Positions 8,689 to 15,925 of a stretch of 37,652 nt of DNA are shown here, one piece after another. This DNA comes from CAZRKC01 sp964600665 (GTDB lineage: Bacteria > Bacillota > SLNR01): the NCBI GenBank assembly GCA_964600665.1, contig CAZRKC010000023.1:1-37652 (forward strand), given 5' to 3'. The translations under genes were made by a program, and so were the position numbers. The first letter of the stretch is position 1, and the number at the start of each line of letters is the position of its first letter. The notes under the pieces are model-generated. The model searched no databases. It saw only the letters and a list, made by a program, of their open reading frames with translations, and had not been told where the DNA came from.

Positions 8689-9909
8689 TTAGTACACTCG
8701 TTTAACTTGATACCCCGCTCTCTCCATGGCAGCAATGATTTCAATGCAGTGCTGATGCCCAAAAGTTTCTACAATCGCCTCCAAATTAACCTTTTTCAAG
8801 CTGTCAGATGCCTTGAATTGATCATGAACCACCTGCACAATATTTGCATTTTCAGCTGCAAGGACTTGACATACCTTCAGCAGTTCTCCGGGCACATCGG
8901 GGAGCTCCACAGAAAAGCAAAAGATTCGACCTCGCTCAACCAAACCACTCTGAATCATACTGGCAATACTCATGACATCAATATTGCCACCACTGATTAC
9001 AGCAACCACCTTTTGCCCTTTCTTTTTCCAATGCTTCGCCGCAGCGACAGACAATAAACCGGATGCTTCACTGATTAGCTTATGCCGTTCAAGAAGGAGT
9101 AGAAAAGCCTCTGTTAATTCTTGATCTGTAACATTGATCATATCATCGACGAAATGCAGTGACGCATCAAAGGTCAGATTTCCCGGTCGTTTCACAGCAA
9201 CACCGTCTGCAATGGTGTCGACTTTGTCTAGTCGGATCGGCACACCTGCTTCCCGGGAACGAGTCATAGACGCTGCGCCAGTTGGCTCAATACCAATAAC
9301 CGCGATATTCGGGTTCATAGCCTTCACCGCTGATGCGATACCACCAATCAGACCGCCACCACCCACTGGTACAAGGATGCAATCAACGTCCGGATGCTCT
9401 GCCAAAATTTCCAGCCCAATGGTTCCTTGGCCGGCCATGATATCAATATCGTTGAAGGGATGAATAAAAACATAATCATTCTTTTTTTGTAAACGCATAG
9501 CCTCGTCATAAGCCTCATCATAATTAAGCCCGGACAAGACAACTTGCGCGCCATATTGTTTGGTAGCTTCAATTTTGATCAACGGAGTCACAGTCGGCAT
9601 TACGATCACCGCTGGCATGCCCGTCAATTGCGAACTGTATGCTACCCCTTGGGCATGGTTACCGGCGGAAGCGGTAATCAGTCCCCGTTCCTTTTCACGG
9701 TCTGTCAGTTGCGCAATTTTGTTATAGGCCCCACGAATTTTGAATGATCCGGTTATTTGGAGATTCTCGGGTTTCAAAAAGACCTCACAACCCGATTCAT
9801 GAGAAAACACAGGACTGAAAATCATCGGTGTTTGCAGGACGATTCCATTCAGACGCTTTTGCGCAGCTTGAATATCGGCCAGCAGCGGCCATGATTTGAT
9901 TTGATCCAA
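8689..9909 (-). CDS. ilvA: Threonine ammonia-lyase (threonine dehydratase) with ACT domain
   Basis: 406 aa, PLP-dependent. It deaminates L-threonine to 2-oxobutyrate and ammonia, for isoleucine synthesis or threonine catabolism. PLP Lys57 sits in TGSFKIRGA, the substrate loop SAGNHAQG is at 81-88, and the glycine-rich phosphate loop is in VPVGGGGLIGGIAS. The last 75 or so residues (IFCFSVELPDVPGELLKV onward) form a single ACT-type domain, the architecture of the shorter ilvA/tdcB enzymes. The start is TTG at 9909, with GGGGG 7 nt upstream and no ATG nearby. It is the first gene of a two-gene set with the D-2-hydroxyacid dehydrogenase and is divergent from the pair at 10008-10770. Confidence 0.9.
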   Translation of the reverse strand: MDQIKSWPLLADIQAAQKRLNGIVLQTPMIFSPVFSHESGCEVFLKPENLQITGSFKIRGAYNKIAQLTDREKERGLITASAGNHAQGVAYSSQLTGMPAVIVMPTVTPLIKIEATKQYGAQVVLSGLNYDEAYDEAMRLQKKNDYVFIHPFNDIDIMAGQGTIGLEILAEHPDVDCILVPVGGGGLIGGIASAVKAMNPNIAVIGIEPTGAASMTRSREAGVPIRLDKVDTIADGVAVKRPGNLTFDASLHFVDDMINVTDQELTEAFLLLLERHKLISEASGLLSVAAAKHWKKKGQKVVAVISGGNIDVMSIASMIQSGLVERGRIFCFSVELPDVPGELLKVCQVLAAENANIVQVVHDQFKASDSLKKVNLEAIVETFGHQHCIEIIAAMERAGYQVKRVY

Positions 9910-9944
9910 AATGACACCCCCTTAACGAACAGAATACAAGCAGG

Positions 9945-9992
9945 ATACTGTCGGTATTTGTATAAATATAGCTAAAAATGGTGGCTACCACC
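9945..9992. promoter_or_regulatory. Two small inverted repeats in the divergent ilvA / 10008 spacer
   Basis: ATAC-5-GTAT (9945-9957) and GGTGG-3-CCACC (9980-9992) lie between the two start codons, flanking an AT-rich TATAAATATA. They are plausible operator positions in a 98-base divergent spacer. No consensus promoter pair could be placed with confidence. Confidence 0.3.
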
Positions 9993-10007
9993 GGGAAGGA
10001 GATCAAA

Positions 10008-10391
10008 ATGTCGATCATCGAGTATGAAACATGGACCATCAAAGAAGGAGTTCAAGAAGCGCACGACGATATGATCCGGCGTTGGTTTGCATATGTTCAG
10101 GAGCACCATCTATCGCTTTTCTTCGAATGGAAATCAGCCAAGTATTACCGTTTTGTTGATCGGAATGGTCAACCCACAGGTCGCTATCTGATGTTATTCG
10201 AGTTCATTTCTATGGAAGGGTTGCATGCATATAAAGAGCGTCGTAAAAACTGGGATGGACCGTATGAAGAATATAAGAAATATGACCCCTATCAGTACTT
10301 TAATATCGAGACTGTCACGACTGAATACTGGGAACCCCTCGAGCAAGATCTATGGTTAGACTTCACAGTAAAGGAGGATTTTCATGACTGA
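10008..10391 (+). CDS. Conserved-looking small protein, probable ferredoxin-like (dimeric alpha/beta barrel) fold
   Basis: 127 aa, start ATG at 10008 with AAGGAGA 5 nt upstream. A longer frame from 9978 is rejected for lack of a site. I do not recognise a named family. The layout (MSIIEYETWTIKEG, an amphipathic helix HDDMIRRWFAYVQEH, strands with YYRFVDRNG and YLMLFEFIS, then a helix LHAYKERRKNW) resembles dimeric alpha/beta barrel proteins such as NIPSNAP/EthD-like folds. It is rich in Trp and Tyr. It overlaps the following VOC gene by 8 bases, so the two are translationally coupled. Confidence 0.7.
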   Translation: MSIIEYETWTIKEGVQEAHDDMIRRWFAYVQEHHLSLFFEWKSAKYYRFVDRNGQPTGRYLMLFEFISMEGLHAYKERRKNWDGPYEEYKKYDPYQYFNIETVTTEYWEPLEQDLWLDFTVKEDFHD

Positions 10392-10770
10392 ACCTATCAC
10401 TTCACAAGTCACATTTTTGTATTTTGATGACATCGAGCAAGCAGCTGCGTTCTTTCAAACAATACTTGGTTTGGAATTAGTAATGGATGCGGGCTGGGCG
10501 AAAATTTTCAAAACTGCAGGACAAGCGTTTATTGGAGCCGTTAAAAAAGGAAAAGGATCCATCGACTCAAAGGACAATAGCGGCGTTCTCGTCAGCCTCA
10601 CAGTCGCAGATGTTGTCCAATGGAAGGAAAAACTTGAACATTTAATACCAGTCAGCGATGTCAAGGAATTTGCGGATATTGGGCTCCTTTCGATTTTCCT
10701 GGTGGGTCCGGAAGGTTATAACTTTGAGATCCAGGAATTCACCCGGCCTGAGCAAAAAGAAATTTTCTAA
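10384..10770 (+). CDS. VOC (glyoxalase/bleomycin-resistance) superfamily protein
   Basis: 128 aa. The two beta-alpha-beta-beta-beta halves of the vicinal-oxygen-chelate fold are recognisable: QVTFLYFDDIEQAAAFFQTI then LGLELVMDAGWAKIF, and SGVLVSLTVADVVQWKEKL then PEGYNFEIQEFTRPEQ. The Glu in the closing strand (FEIQEF) is where these proteins place a metal ligand or pocket residue. A metal-ligand His at the first strand is not obvious, so a binding rather than lyase role is possible. Start ATG has AAGGAGG 7 nt upstream. Transcribed with the preceding 127-aa gene. Confidence 0.8.
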   Translation: MTEPITSQVTFLYFDDIEQAAAFFQTILGLELVMDAGWAKIFKTAGQAFIGAVKKGKGSIDSKDNSGVLVSLTVADVVQWKEKLEHLIPVSDVKEFADIGLLSIFLVGPEGYNFEIQEFTRPEQKEIF

Positions 10771-10789
10771 AGCCCTCTTCATGAATAAT

Positions 10790-10816
10790 ATTCCATCTGT
10801 GATATGGAATTCCTTT
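10790..10816 (+). terminator. Weak terminator after the VOC gene
   Basis: A 7-bp stem ATTCCAT/ATGGAAT (10790-10796 with 10804-10810) is followed by TCCTTTT. The stem is AT-rich, so the terminator is probably weak. Confidence 0.4.
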
Positions 10817-10869
10817 TAGCAGTATCAATCGGCATGTATGGTTTCTCCTGAATCCAGACAATGCAATCA

Positions 10870-10911
10870 AGAAAGAAAACTAAGAACCGGGAGAATTTGC
10901 TCTCCCGGTTC
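10870..10911 (-). terminator. Strong terminator of the surface-protein gene
   Basis: An 11-bp GC-rich stem GAACCGGGAGA/TCTCCCGGTTC (10884-10894 with 10901-10911) lies just past the stop at 10943 and is followed on the minus strand by TTAGTTTTCTTTCTT. Confidence 0.85.
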
Positions 10912-10942
10912 CTGTCTAACTACTCACCATAGAATCAAGTGA

Positions 10943-13234
10943 TTATTTTTCCTTCCGTCGAAGCAGTGTTCCAAGACCGGCCAGTGCCATTGCAGCATAC
11001 ACCATCATGCTGGTGTCCCCACCGGTATCTGGAATTTCTTCTTCTTCATAAGTATTGGTTACTGTTACATAGACTGTATTTCCTGCCGTGACTCCGAAAG
11101 AGCCTTCACCCGTAACAGTCCATTCCTCACTCAAGCCTGTTTTAACTTCAGTTACTGTATATGTGCCAGGCTCCAAGTTGAAGAATGTTGCAATTTCATT
11201 GTGCCCAATCGTTGCGCCTGCCTGATAGTTGGGACCGGTGACAACGATTTCAAATTTCATCGGTTCACCATCGTAGCCCACGACTTTTTTCGTGACCTGC
11301 AGGGTGCCTAACGAAGGAGTTGGAGGGGTGTATGTATTGGTAATAACCGCTTCAGTATCTGCATCGTCGACAACGATATACTCGCCTTGACCTGTAACTT
11401 GCCATGCACTTCCGGGATATGCTTCATCAACGAAGTATGTGCCCGCAGGTAAATCAAGGAATGTATGGTGTTCGCCATTGCTGAGGAAAATTGTTTCATC
11501 AAATTCTTCCGGACCGGTTATCCGAATCGAGAACGGTTCCAGTTGAAGGCCGCTCGTATCTCCGACAACCACTTTCCTTACAGTCAATGAACCCAATGCT
11601 TCTTCATCGACTTTATCATACGAATTGGTCAGTGTAATTGCAGTTTCCAGATCTTTCTCCACTGTTACAGGACCTTCCCAACCGTAGTCTACAGCCCAAT
11701 TTTCATCAGGTAGATTGATTTCTTCAACTTCATAGTCACCTGGTTCTAATTTGTCCCAGATGTATTCAAATCCGTTACCAATGTTGAGTTCCTTGGTATC
11801 TGACCAGTCACCTTTAGTGATTTTGATGTAGAATGCCGGTAACGGATCTACTTCTTCATAGTCACCATCGAAGTATTTCGTCACCTTCAACGAGCCAAAT
11901 GACTCTTGCTCAATGTATGTATAACTATTGGTGACAGTAATATTGACGGTTTCACCCGCTACCACATTATAGGGTCCTTCTGGATCATATACCGGAGGAT
12001 CCCATTCTGTCGGTAGATTGACTTCTTCAACGGTATATTCCCCAGGAAGCAAATCTTCCCATGTTTGAGTCCAGCCATTGACTTCATTGAAGGTTTTATC
12101 AATCTGATAATCATCACCTTTGACTCGAATTACGAAGTCGGGGACTTCAGGTGCCAATTCCCAATCTCCATCTAATTCTTTCGTAATGGTGATTTGACCA
12201 ACTGTCGGCAGTAAGTAGTTTCCAAAATCCATCGGGCCTGCCATTGATCCTGCCGAAAAATCGACAGAGTAATAGTTCGGTGATACCGGTTTCGTCTGTG
12301 CCCAACCGTTCTGTTGCACTTCTTTTACCTTGAACGTACCCGCAGTCACTCCAGCGATTACATAAGTACCATCAGATGAGGTCACTGCATAGGGTTCGCC
12401 TTCATCCCAATCACCATTATCGTTATAGTCAACAAAAATCTTCCAGCCGGCCATACCCGGTTCACCAATATCCTGGGTGCCGTTATTGTTCACATCATTA
12501 AACTTCAGTCCATATACGGAACCAGTGGTCAGTGGACGAACACCCCACTCTTCAAATCCAGAGTTTGATGCGTAAAAGTCCCCATGACGCACGAACAAGG
12601 TAACATACTCTTTACTTTGGTCAAATAGAGAATTGAGAATCAAAACACGATAGTCGTGTTTCCCACTACCTGCATCAATGCGGTAGTCCAGCTTCAAGTA
12701 GACATTTCCGGCTTCATCCATATCATAAATTTTTGATGCGCCAGATGGGAAACTACGACTGGCCTCATTGTAACCACTCAAATTAGCTAGATTCGTCTGC
12801 CATACTTGAAACTCATCCAAACTGATAAAAGGTTCATTTGTGGATTGATTGAGGTCCACTACAAATTCCCGATACAGCGGCCCACCCTCAGTGAGTTGAA
12901 CCAAAGGGATAACAGCCAGCGGCAACGATTTTGTATTTGGTTGTTTTTCGTCAAATTCAAGTGGCTTTCGATCGCTGTTGTAACCTCTTTCAACAGTGCT
13001 GTTGCCAGGTGCCTGAATCATTAAGTATGTGTTGAAATTACCTGTCCCAGCATTGCCGCCACTTGGAAACTGCTGCCATATCGCCCCAGCCACAGATTGT
13101 TGCTGCGTCTGACCAACTGACATATCATACTCAGTCGGATCAGCTGCAAACGAAGGGGTCATGACCGCAAAAGCAAAAATCATCGCTAAAGCCAAAGTAA
13201 GTGCTAACGGTTTTCGTAAGGTCTTAGTTATCAT
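10943..13234 (-). CDS. Cell-wall-anchored surface protein with SdrD-B and four Cna-B-like domains
   Basis: 763 aa. A Sec signal peptide ends after SFA at about residue 30. After an N-terminal region of about 200 residues comes one SdrD_B-like domain (about 237-305) with Asp/Asn-rich calcium loops (DVNNNGTQDIGEPG and DYNDNGDWDEGEP). Four Cna-B/DUF5979-like repeats follow (about 343-440, 446-540, 546-636, 642-727), each opening with a [IV]T[KR]K-type strand and closing with TNSY or TNTY. The Lys, the Glu of the VEE/VTE strand and the Asn of TN are where Cna-B domains form intramolecular isopeptide bonds. The C-terminus IPDTGG, hydrophobic segment and RRKEK form a sortase signal of variant LPxTG type. 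No sortase is in the window. It sits behind a long structured leader. Confidence 0.9.
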   Translation of the reverse strand: MITKTLRKPLALTLALAMIFAFAVMTPSFAADPTEYDMSVGQTQQQSVAGAIWQQFPSGGNAGTGNFNTYLMIQAPGNSTVERGYNSDRKPLEFDEKQPNTKSLPLAVIPLVQLTEGGPLYREFVVDLNQSTNEPFISLDEFQVWQTNLANLSGYNEASRSFPSGASKIYDMDEAGNVYLKLDYRIDAGSGKHDYRVLILNSLFDQSKEYVTLFVRHGDFYASNSGFEEWGVRPLTTGSVYGLKFNDVNNNGTQDIGEPGMAGWKIFVDYNDNGDWDEGEPYAVTSSDGTYVIAGVTAGTFKVKEVQQNGWAQTKPVSPNYYSVDFSAGSMAGPMDFGNYLLPTVGQITITKELDGDWELAPEVPDFVIRVKGDDYQIDKTFNEVNGWTQTWEDLLPGEYTVEEVNLPTEWDPPVYDPEGPYNVVAGETVNITVTNSYTYIEQESFGSLKVTKYFDGDYEEVDPLPAFYIKITKGDWSDTKELNIGNGFEYIWDKLEPGDYEVEEINLPDENWAVDYGWEGPVTVEKDLETAITLTNSYDKVDEEALGSLTVRKVVVGDTSGLQLEPFSIRITGPEEFDETIFLSNGEHHTFLDLPAGTYFVDEAYPGSAWQVTGQGEYIVVDDADTEAVITNTYTPPTPSLGTLQVTKKVVGYDGEPMKFEIVVTGPNYQAGATIGHNEIATFFNLEPGTYTVTEVKTGLSEEWTVTGEGSFGVTAGNTVYVTVTNTYEEEEIPDTGGDTSMMVYAAMALAGLGTLLRRKEK

Positions 13235-13343
13235 ACATTTCCCTCGCTCTCATAATAGATTTGGTAATACAAAGGTATGCAGAAAATCTTCTCTTGCCAT
13301 AATAGCCCTTGAAAGTTAAATCGCTCTCAATCGATATGATCAT
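13224..13343 (-). CDS. Possible 39-aa leader ORF overlapping the surface-protein start
   Basis: ATG at 13343 is preceded by AAAGGGGG at 4 nt. The frame runs 39 codons and ends in a TAA at 13224-13226, inside the first codons of the surface-protein gene (10-base overlap, different frame). The peptide starts MIISIESDLTFKGYYG and has no recognisable family. It could couple translation to the downstream gene or be fortuitous. Confidence 0.3.
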   Translation of the reverse strand: MIISIESDLTFKGYYGKRRFSAYLCITKSIMRAREMYDN

Positions 13344-13410
13344 TCTGCCCCCTTTCAAGATCAAAAAATAAAACCGGCCATGAACCAAAGGTTCTGATGA
13401 CCGGTTGCAC
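13327..13410 (-). CDS. Mini-ORF in leader element copy B
   Basis: GTG at 13410 with AGAAGGAG 6 nt upstream. It reads 27 codons because the codon that is TGA in copy A is TGG here. The first ten residues are MQPVIRTFGS, as in copy A. It translates across the terminator hairpin and over the ribosome binding site of the 39-aa leader ORF. Low confidence that it is expressed. Confidence 0.3.
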   Translation of the reverse strand: MQPVIRTFGSWPVLFFDLERGQNDHID

Positions 13411-13467
13411 TACTGACTCCTTCTAACCCAAGTGCCCACATAAGGGTTAAAAATCATTGCCTTCATC
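13371..13467 (-). ncRNA. Tandem structured leader element, copy B (promoter-distal)
   Basis: 97 nt, differing from copy A at four positions (13378, 13439, 13442, 13452). It has the same pairing pattern: TAACCC with GGGTTA and GCACT with AGTGC interleaved as an H-type pseudoknot, then a terminator hairpin AACCGGTCAT..GAACC-TTT-GGTTC..ATGGCCGGTT followed by TTATTTTTTG. The difference at 13378 turns one stem pair into a T-G wobble but keeps the stem. I do not recognise it as a known riboswitch class. Confidence 0.55.
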
Positions 13468-13510
13468 TCGGATACAAATTTTCTAGAATCATACATCAGT
13501 CCAAATAAAT

Positions 13511-13607
13511 AAACCGGTCATGAACCAAAGGTTCTGATGACCGGTTGCACTACTGACTCCTTCTAACCCAAGTGCCCAAATGAGGGTTAAAGATCATTGC
13601 CTTCATC
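13511..13607 (-). ncRNA. Tandem structured leader element, copy A (promoter-proximal)
   Basis: The 97-nt element begins about 25 nt after the predicted transcription start. Reading the RNA 5' to 3': GATGAAGGCAATGATC (13607-13592), TAACCC (13589-13584), GCACT (13575-13571), GGGTTA (13569-13564), AGAAGGAG (13564-13557), AGTGC (13551-13547), then the hairpin 13546-13512 and a T-rich tract. TAACCC/GGGTTA and GCACT/AGTGC interleave, giving an H-type pseudoknot. GGGTT could instead pair with the AACC of the terminator, which would allow switching. The period between copies is 140 nt. Confidence 0.55.
13518..13550 (-). CDS. Mini-ORF in leader element copy A
   Basis: GTG at 13550 is preceded by a strong Shine-Dalgarno AGAAGGAG (13564-13557) at 6 nt. 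The ten-codon peptide MQPVIRTFGS ends in TGA within the descending arm of the terminator hairpin. The start codon lies inside the AGTGC strand of the predicted pseudoknot. A leader-peptide role is inference. Confidence 0.35.
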   Translation of the reverse strand: MQPVIRTFGS

Positions 13608-13638
13608 ACTGACATTATTTTTCCTGATGTTAAGGGAC

Positions 13639-13667
13639 ATGTTAACAGGGAGTTATCAGGGTGTCAA
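13639..13667 (-). promoter_or_regulatory. Promoter of the surface-protein leader
   Basis: On the minus strand TTGACA (13667-13662), a 17-base spacer and TAACAT (13644-13639) predict a start near 13632, which places both tandem elements inside a leader of about 400 nt. Confidence 0.7.
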
Positions 13668-14184
13668 CGGCATTTTACGTTCAACAGACGAATGTTTAAA
13701 AATTCAACGAATCGTTAAATTATCCAATCCCATGGGCATATGAGATGTTTTCTCTGTGAACGTAATTATAACATGCATAAATATTTATCGCTATACTTTT
13801 CTGACATTTCTTTCTTTTTTGTGCATGCAACTTCTAATTGCCTTCCTTTTTATGACATAACTGATAGCAGCAAGCTCTATGACCGAATGAAATCACGCTA
13901 TCTCAATCGGATACCGCTCTCTTTCAGCTATGTGTTTGAATCACTTCACTTTCATCTACATTAACTTTGAGTTAATGCATTGTCTCTTTATGTTGTGGTC
14001 TTCATTGTTTTTAACATATTAGCGGTTATGCCTTCAATCTCTTCCTTTTCGGCGCGACAATTATTCATAAAACTTACTCATTTTTTACATTTACAACTTT
14101 GTTTCCTAAACTTTCTCGATCAAAACTCTCTCCATCCATTAATCATTATCAAGATATGCCCCTAATTAATATTTGCCGTTGCCA
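13668..14184. other. AT-rich gene-free region
   Basis: It lies between the surface-protein promoter and the end of the phosphohexomutase gene. Short open frames on the plus strand (13740-13964, 13980-14165) have no ribosome binding sites and a Phe/His/Tyr-rich composition typical of AT-rich noncoding DNA. No convincing terminator for the phosphohexomutase operon was found. Confidence 0.5.
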
Positions 14185-15912
14185 TTACTCACTTACAATT
14201 CTCCTCAATTCATTCTGAAGCTGACCCAATTTACTCTCAGCAGTTTTACTTTGATCATCATTGACCCCGCCGTAAATCTTCATCTTTGGCTCCGTTCCTG
14301 ACGGCCGGATGCAAAACCAAGTTCCACTTGCGGTTTGAAATTTTATGGAATTACTTACAGGCAAAGAAAGGGGAAATGCTTGATTTCGCTCGTGATCAAA
14401 TCCCTCCTGCTTAAAAAAATCATACGTGAAGGCAATCGGTTCACCGCAAAGTTGGAGAACTCCCTCACCACGTAATCGACTCATGATTCCCTCCACTTTA
14501 GCGAAATCTCCTGGAGGAAGATCAATGTTAATCAATAATTCGCGGTAGTGACCAAAACGCTGGTAAAGCTCTGATAATGCATCTAGCAAAGTTTTTTCTT
14601 GATTTTTATACAAAGCGGCTGTCTCAGACACCAAACGAATCGCTTGAAATGCATCTTTATCTCTGACAAAATCACCAGCCAAATAGCCATAGCTTTCCTC
14701 ATAACCAAACAAAAATTTGTTCCGTCCACTATCACACCGCTCTTTGATCACTTCACCGATGTACTTGAATCCTGTCAGCGTTTCCACCGTTTCTACTCCG
14801 TAAGACTGGGCTACGGCCTTCCCCATGGGTGATGTAACCACAGTCTGAACCATAATCCCGTTCATCGGAAGCTGACCACCGGCTTTTCTTTGCGAAAGAA
14901 TATAGTCTAACATGAGACAACCTAATTGATTACCGCTTAGAGGAATATAATCGCCCAATCCATTATTGACCGCCACCCCAAGCCGATCTCCATCCAGATC
15001 TGTTGCCATCAGAAGATCTGCCCCTACTGATTGACCTAAACGGATCGCTAAATCATAGACATTCCAGTCCTCAGGATTCGGATAAGCAATCGTGGGGCAA
15101 GATGCATCCATGATCATCTGCTCTGGTACAGTGACAAAATCAACAAAATCAACGTTACCCAATACCTTTGGTGCCGTGATGGCTCCTGTTCCATGAAGGG
15201 GTGTATAGACGATCTTGACCGGCTGATCGATGTCTGTCCACCAGTGGTGGTGCATGCCAATATCTTGGACATACTTTAAATACATCTCCTCAATTTCAGG
15301 GCCGATCCAGCGAATCAATCCCTTTCCTTCCCCCTCGGAACCATCCATGCATGACACTGATAACATGTCCTTGACTTGATTAATATGTTTCATTACCGCA
15401 TTCGCAAACCCATCTGTTATCTGACCACCATCCGGCCCGTAGACCTTGTATCCGTTATCCTTGGGTGGATTATGGCTTGCCGTGATTACAATACCAGCAT
15501 CTGCTTCTAACTGTCTGACAGCGAAAGATAGCATGGGTGTCGGCGCAGGTTGAGGAAACAGCCAGGTCTGTATGCCTGCAGACGCAAGGACTCCAGCTGT
15601 TTCATGGGCGAATCGCAACGAATTGTGCCTCGTGTCATAGGCAATACAAACACGCAGATGCGGCTTATCTACATGCACTTCCCTCAAATACGCAGCCAGA
15701 CCGCAAGTTGCTTTGCGAATCAAATAGATATTGATTCTTGCAGGTCCTGCCCCCATTTCCCCTCGAATTCCACCTGTTCCAAACGCAAGCTCCCGGTCAA
15801 ATCGATCGCGTATAGCTTCGTCCATATCTGCGATTGCATCCAGCTCTTTTTTGAGAATAGGGTCCATTTCCTTGAAAGTTCGCCAGCGGTGATATTCATC
15901 GTAGTATGCCAT
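14185..15912 (-). CDS. Phosphoglucomutase/phosphomannomutase
   Basis: 575 aa, alpha-D-phosphohexomutase superfamily, long (PgcA/PGM2-like) form. GTGGIRGEMG (45-54) is the N-terminal signature, Ser146 in TASHNPPKDNG is the phosphorylated residue, DLDGDRLGVAV the metal loop, GYEESYGYL the sugar-binding loop, and RPSGTEPKMKIY the phosphate-binding loop. It interconverts hexose 1- and 6-phosphates. As the last gene of an operon with mannose-1-phosphate guanylyltransferase and a phosphomannose-isomerase-type cupin, it most likely supplies mannose-1-phosphate, though glucose-1-phosphate is possible. The start at 15912 has AGGGGGG 8 nt upstream. It begins 13 bases after the preceding stop. Confidence 0.92.
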   Translation of the reverse strand: MAYYDEYHRWRTFKEMDPILKKELDAIADMDEAIRDRFDRELAFGTGGIRGEMGAGPARINIYLIRKATCGLAAYLREVHVDKPHLRVCIAYDTRHNSLRFAHETAGVLASAGIQTWLFPQPAPTPMLSFAVRQLEADAGIVITASHNPPKDNGYKVYGPDGGQITDGFANAVMKHINQVKDMLSVSCMDGSEGEGKGLIRWIGPEIEEMYLKYVQDIGMHHHWWTDIDQPVKIVYTPLHGTGAITAPKVLGNVDFVDFVTVPEQMIMDASCPTIAYPNPEDWNVYDLAIRLGQSVGADLLMATDLDGDRLGVAVNNGLGDYIPLSGNQLGCLMLDYILSQRKAGGQLPMNGIMVQTVVTSPMGKAVAQSYGVETVETLTGFKYIGEVIKERCDSGRNKFLFGYEESYGYLAGDFVRDKDAFQAIRLVSETAALYKNQEKTLLDALSELYQRFGHYRELLINIDLPPGDFAKVEGIMSRLRGEGVLQLCGEPIAFTYDFFKQEGFDHERNQAFPLSLPVSNSIKFQTASGTWFCIRPSGTEPKMKIYGGVNDDQSKTAESKLGQLQNELRRIVSE

Positions 15913-15925
15913 CCTAGCAGCCCCC

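Noticed and set aside
13518..13520. UGA in the copy-A mini-ORF as a selenocysteine codon
   Set aside because: The frame continues open afterwards and the sel genes are nearby, but the UGA lies in the closing arm of the terminator. There is no SECIS-type hairpin right after it, and copy B has UGG.
13371..13607. Calling the tandem leader elements c-di-GMP or another known riboswitch
   Set aside because: None of the conserved cores I know (for example the GEMM GCAAACC/GACGCAAAGCC blocks, S-box, THI-box, RFN, glycine) is present. Tandem arrangement alone is not evidence.
13740..14165. Two plus-strand ORFs of 74 and 61 codons in the AT-rich gap
   Set aside because: No ribosome binding sites, biased Phe/His/Tyr composition and no recognisable motif.
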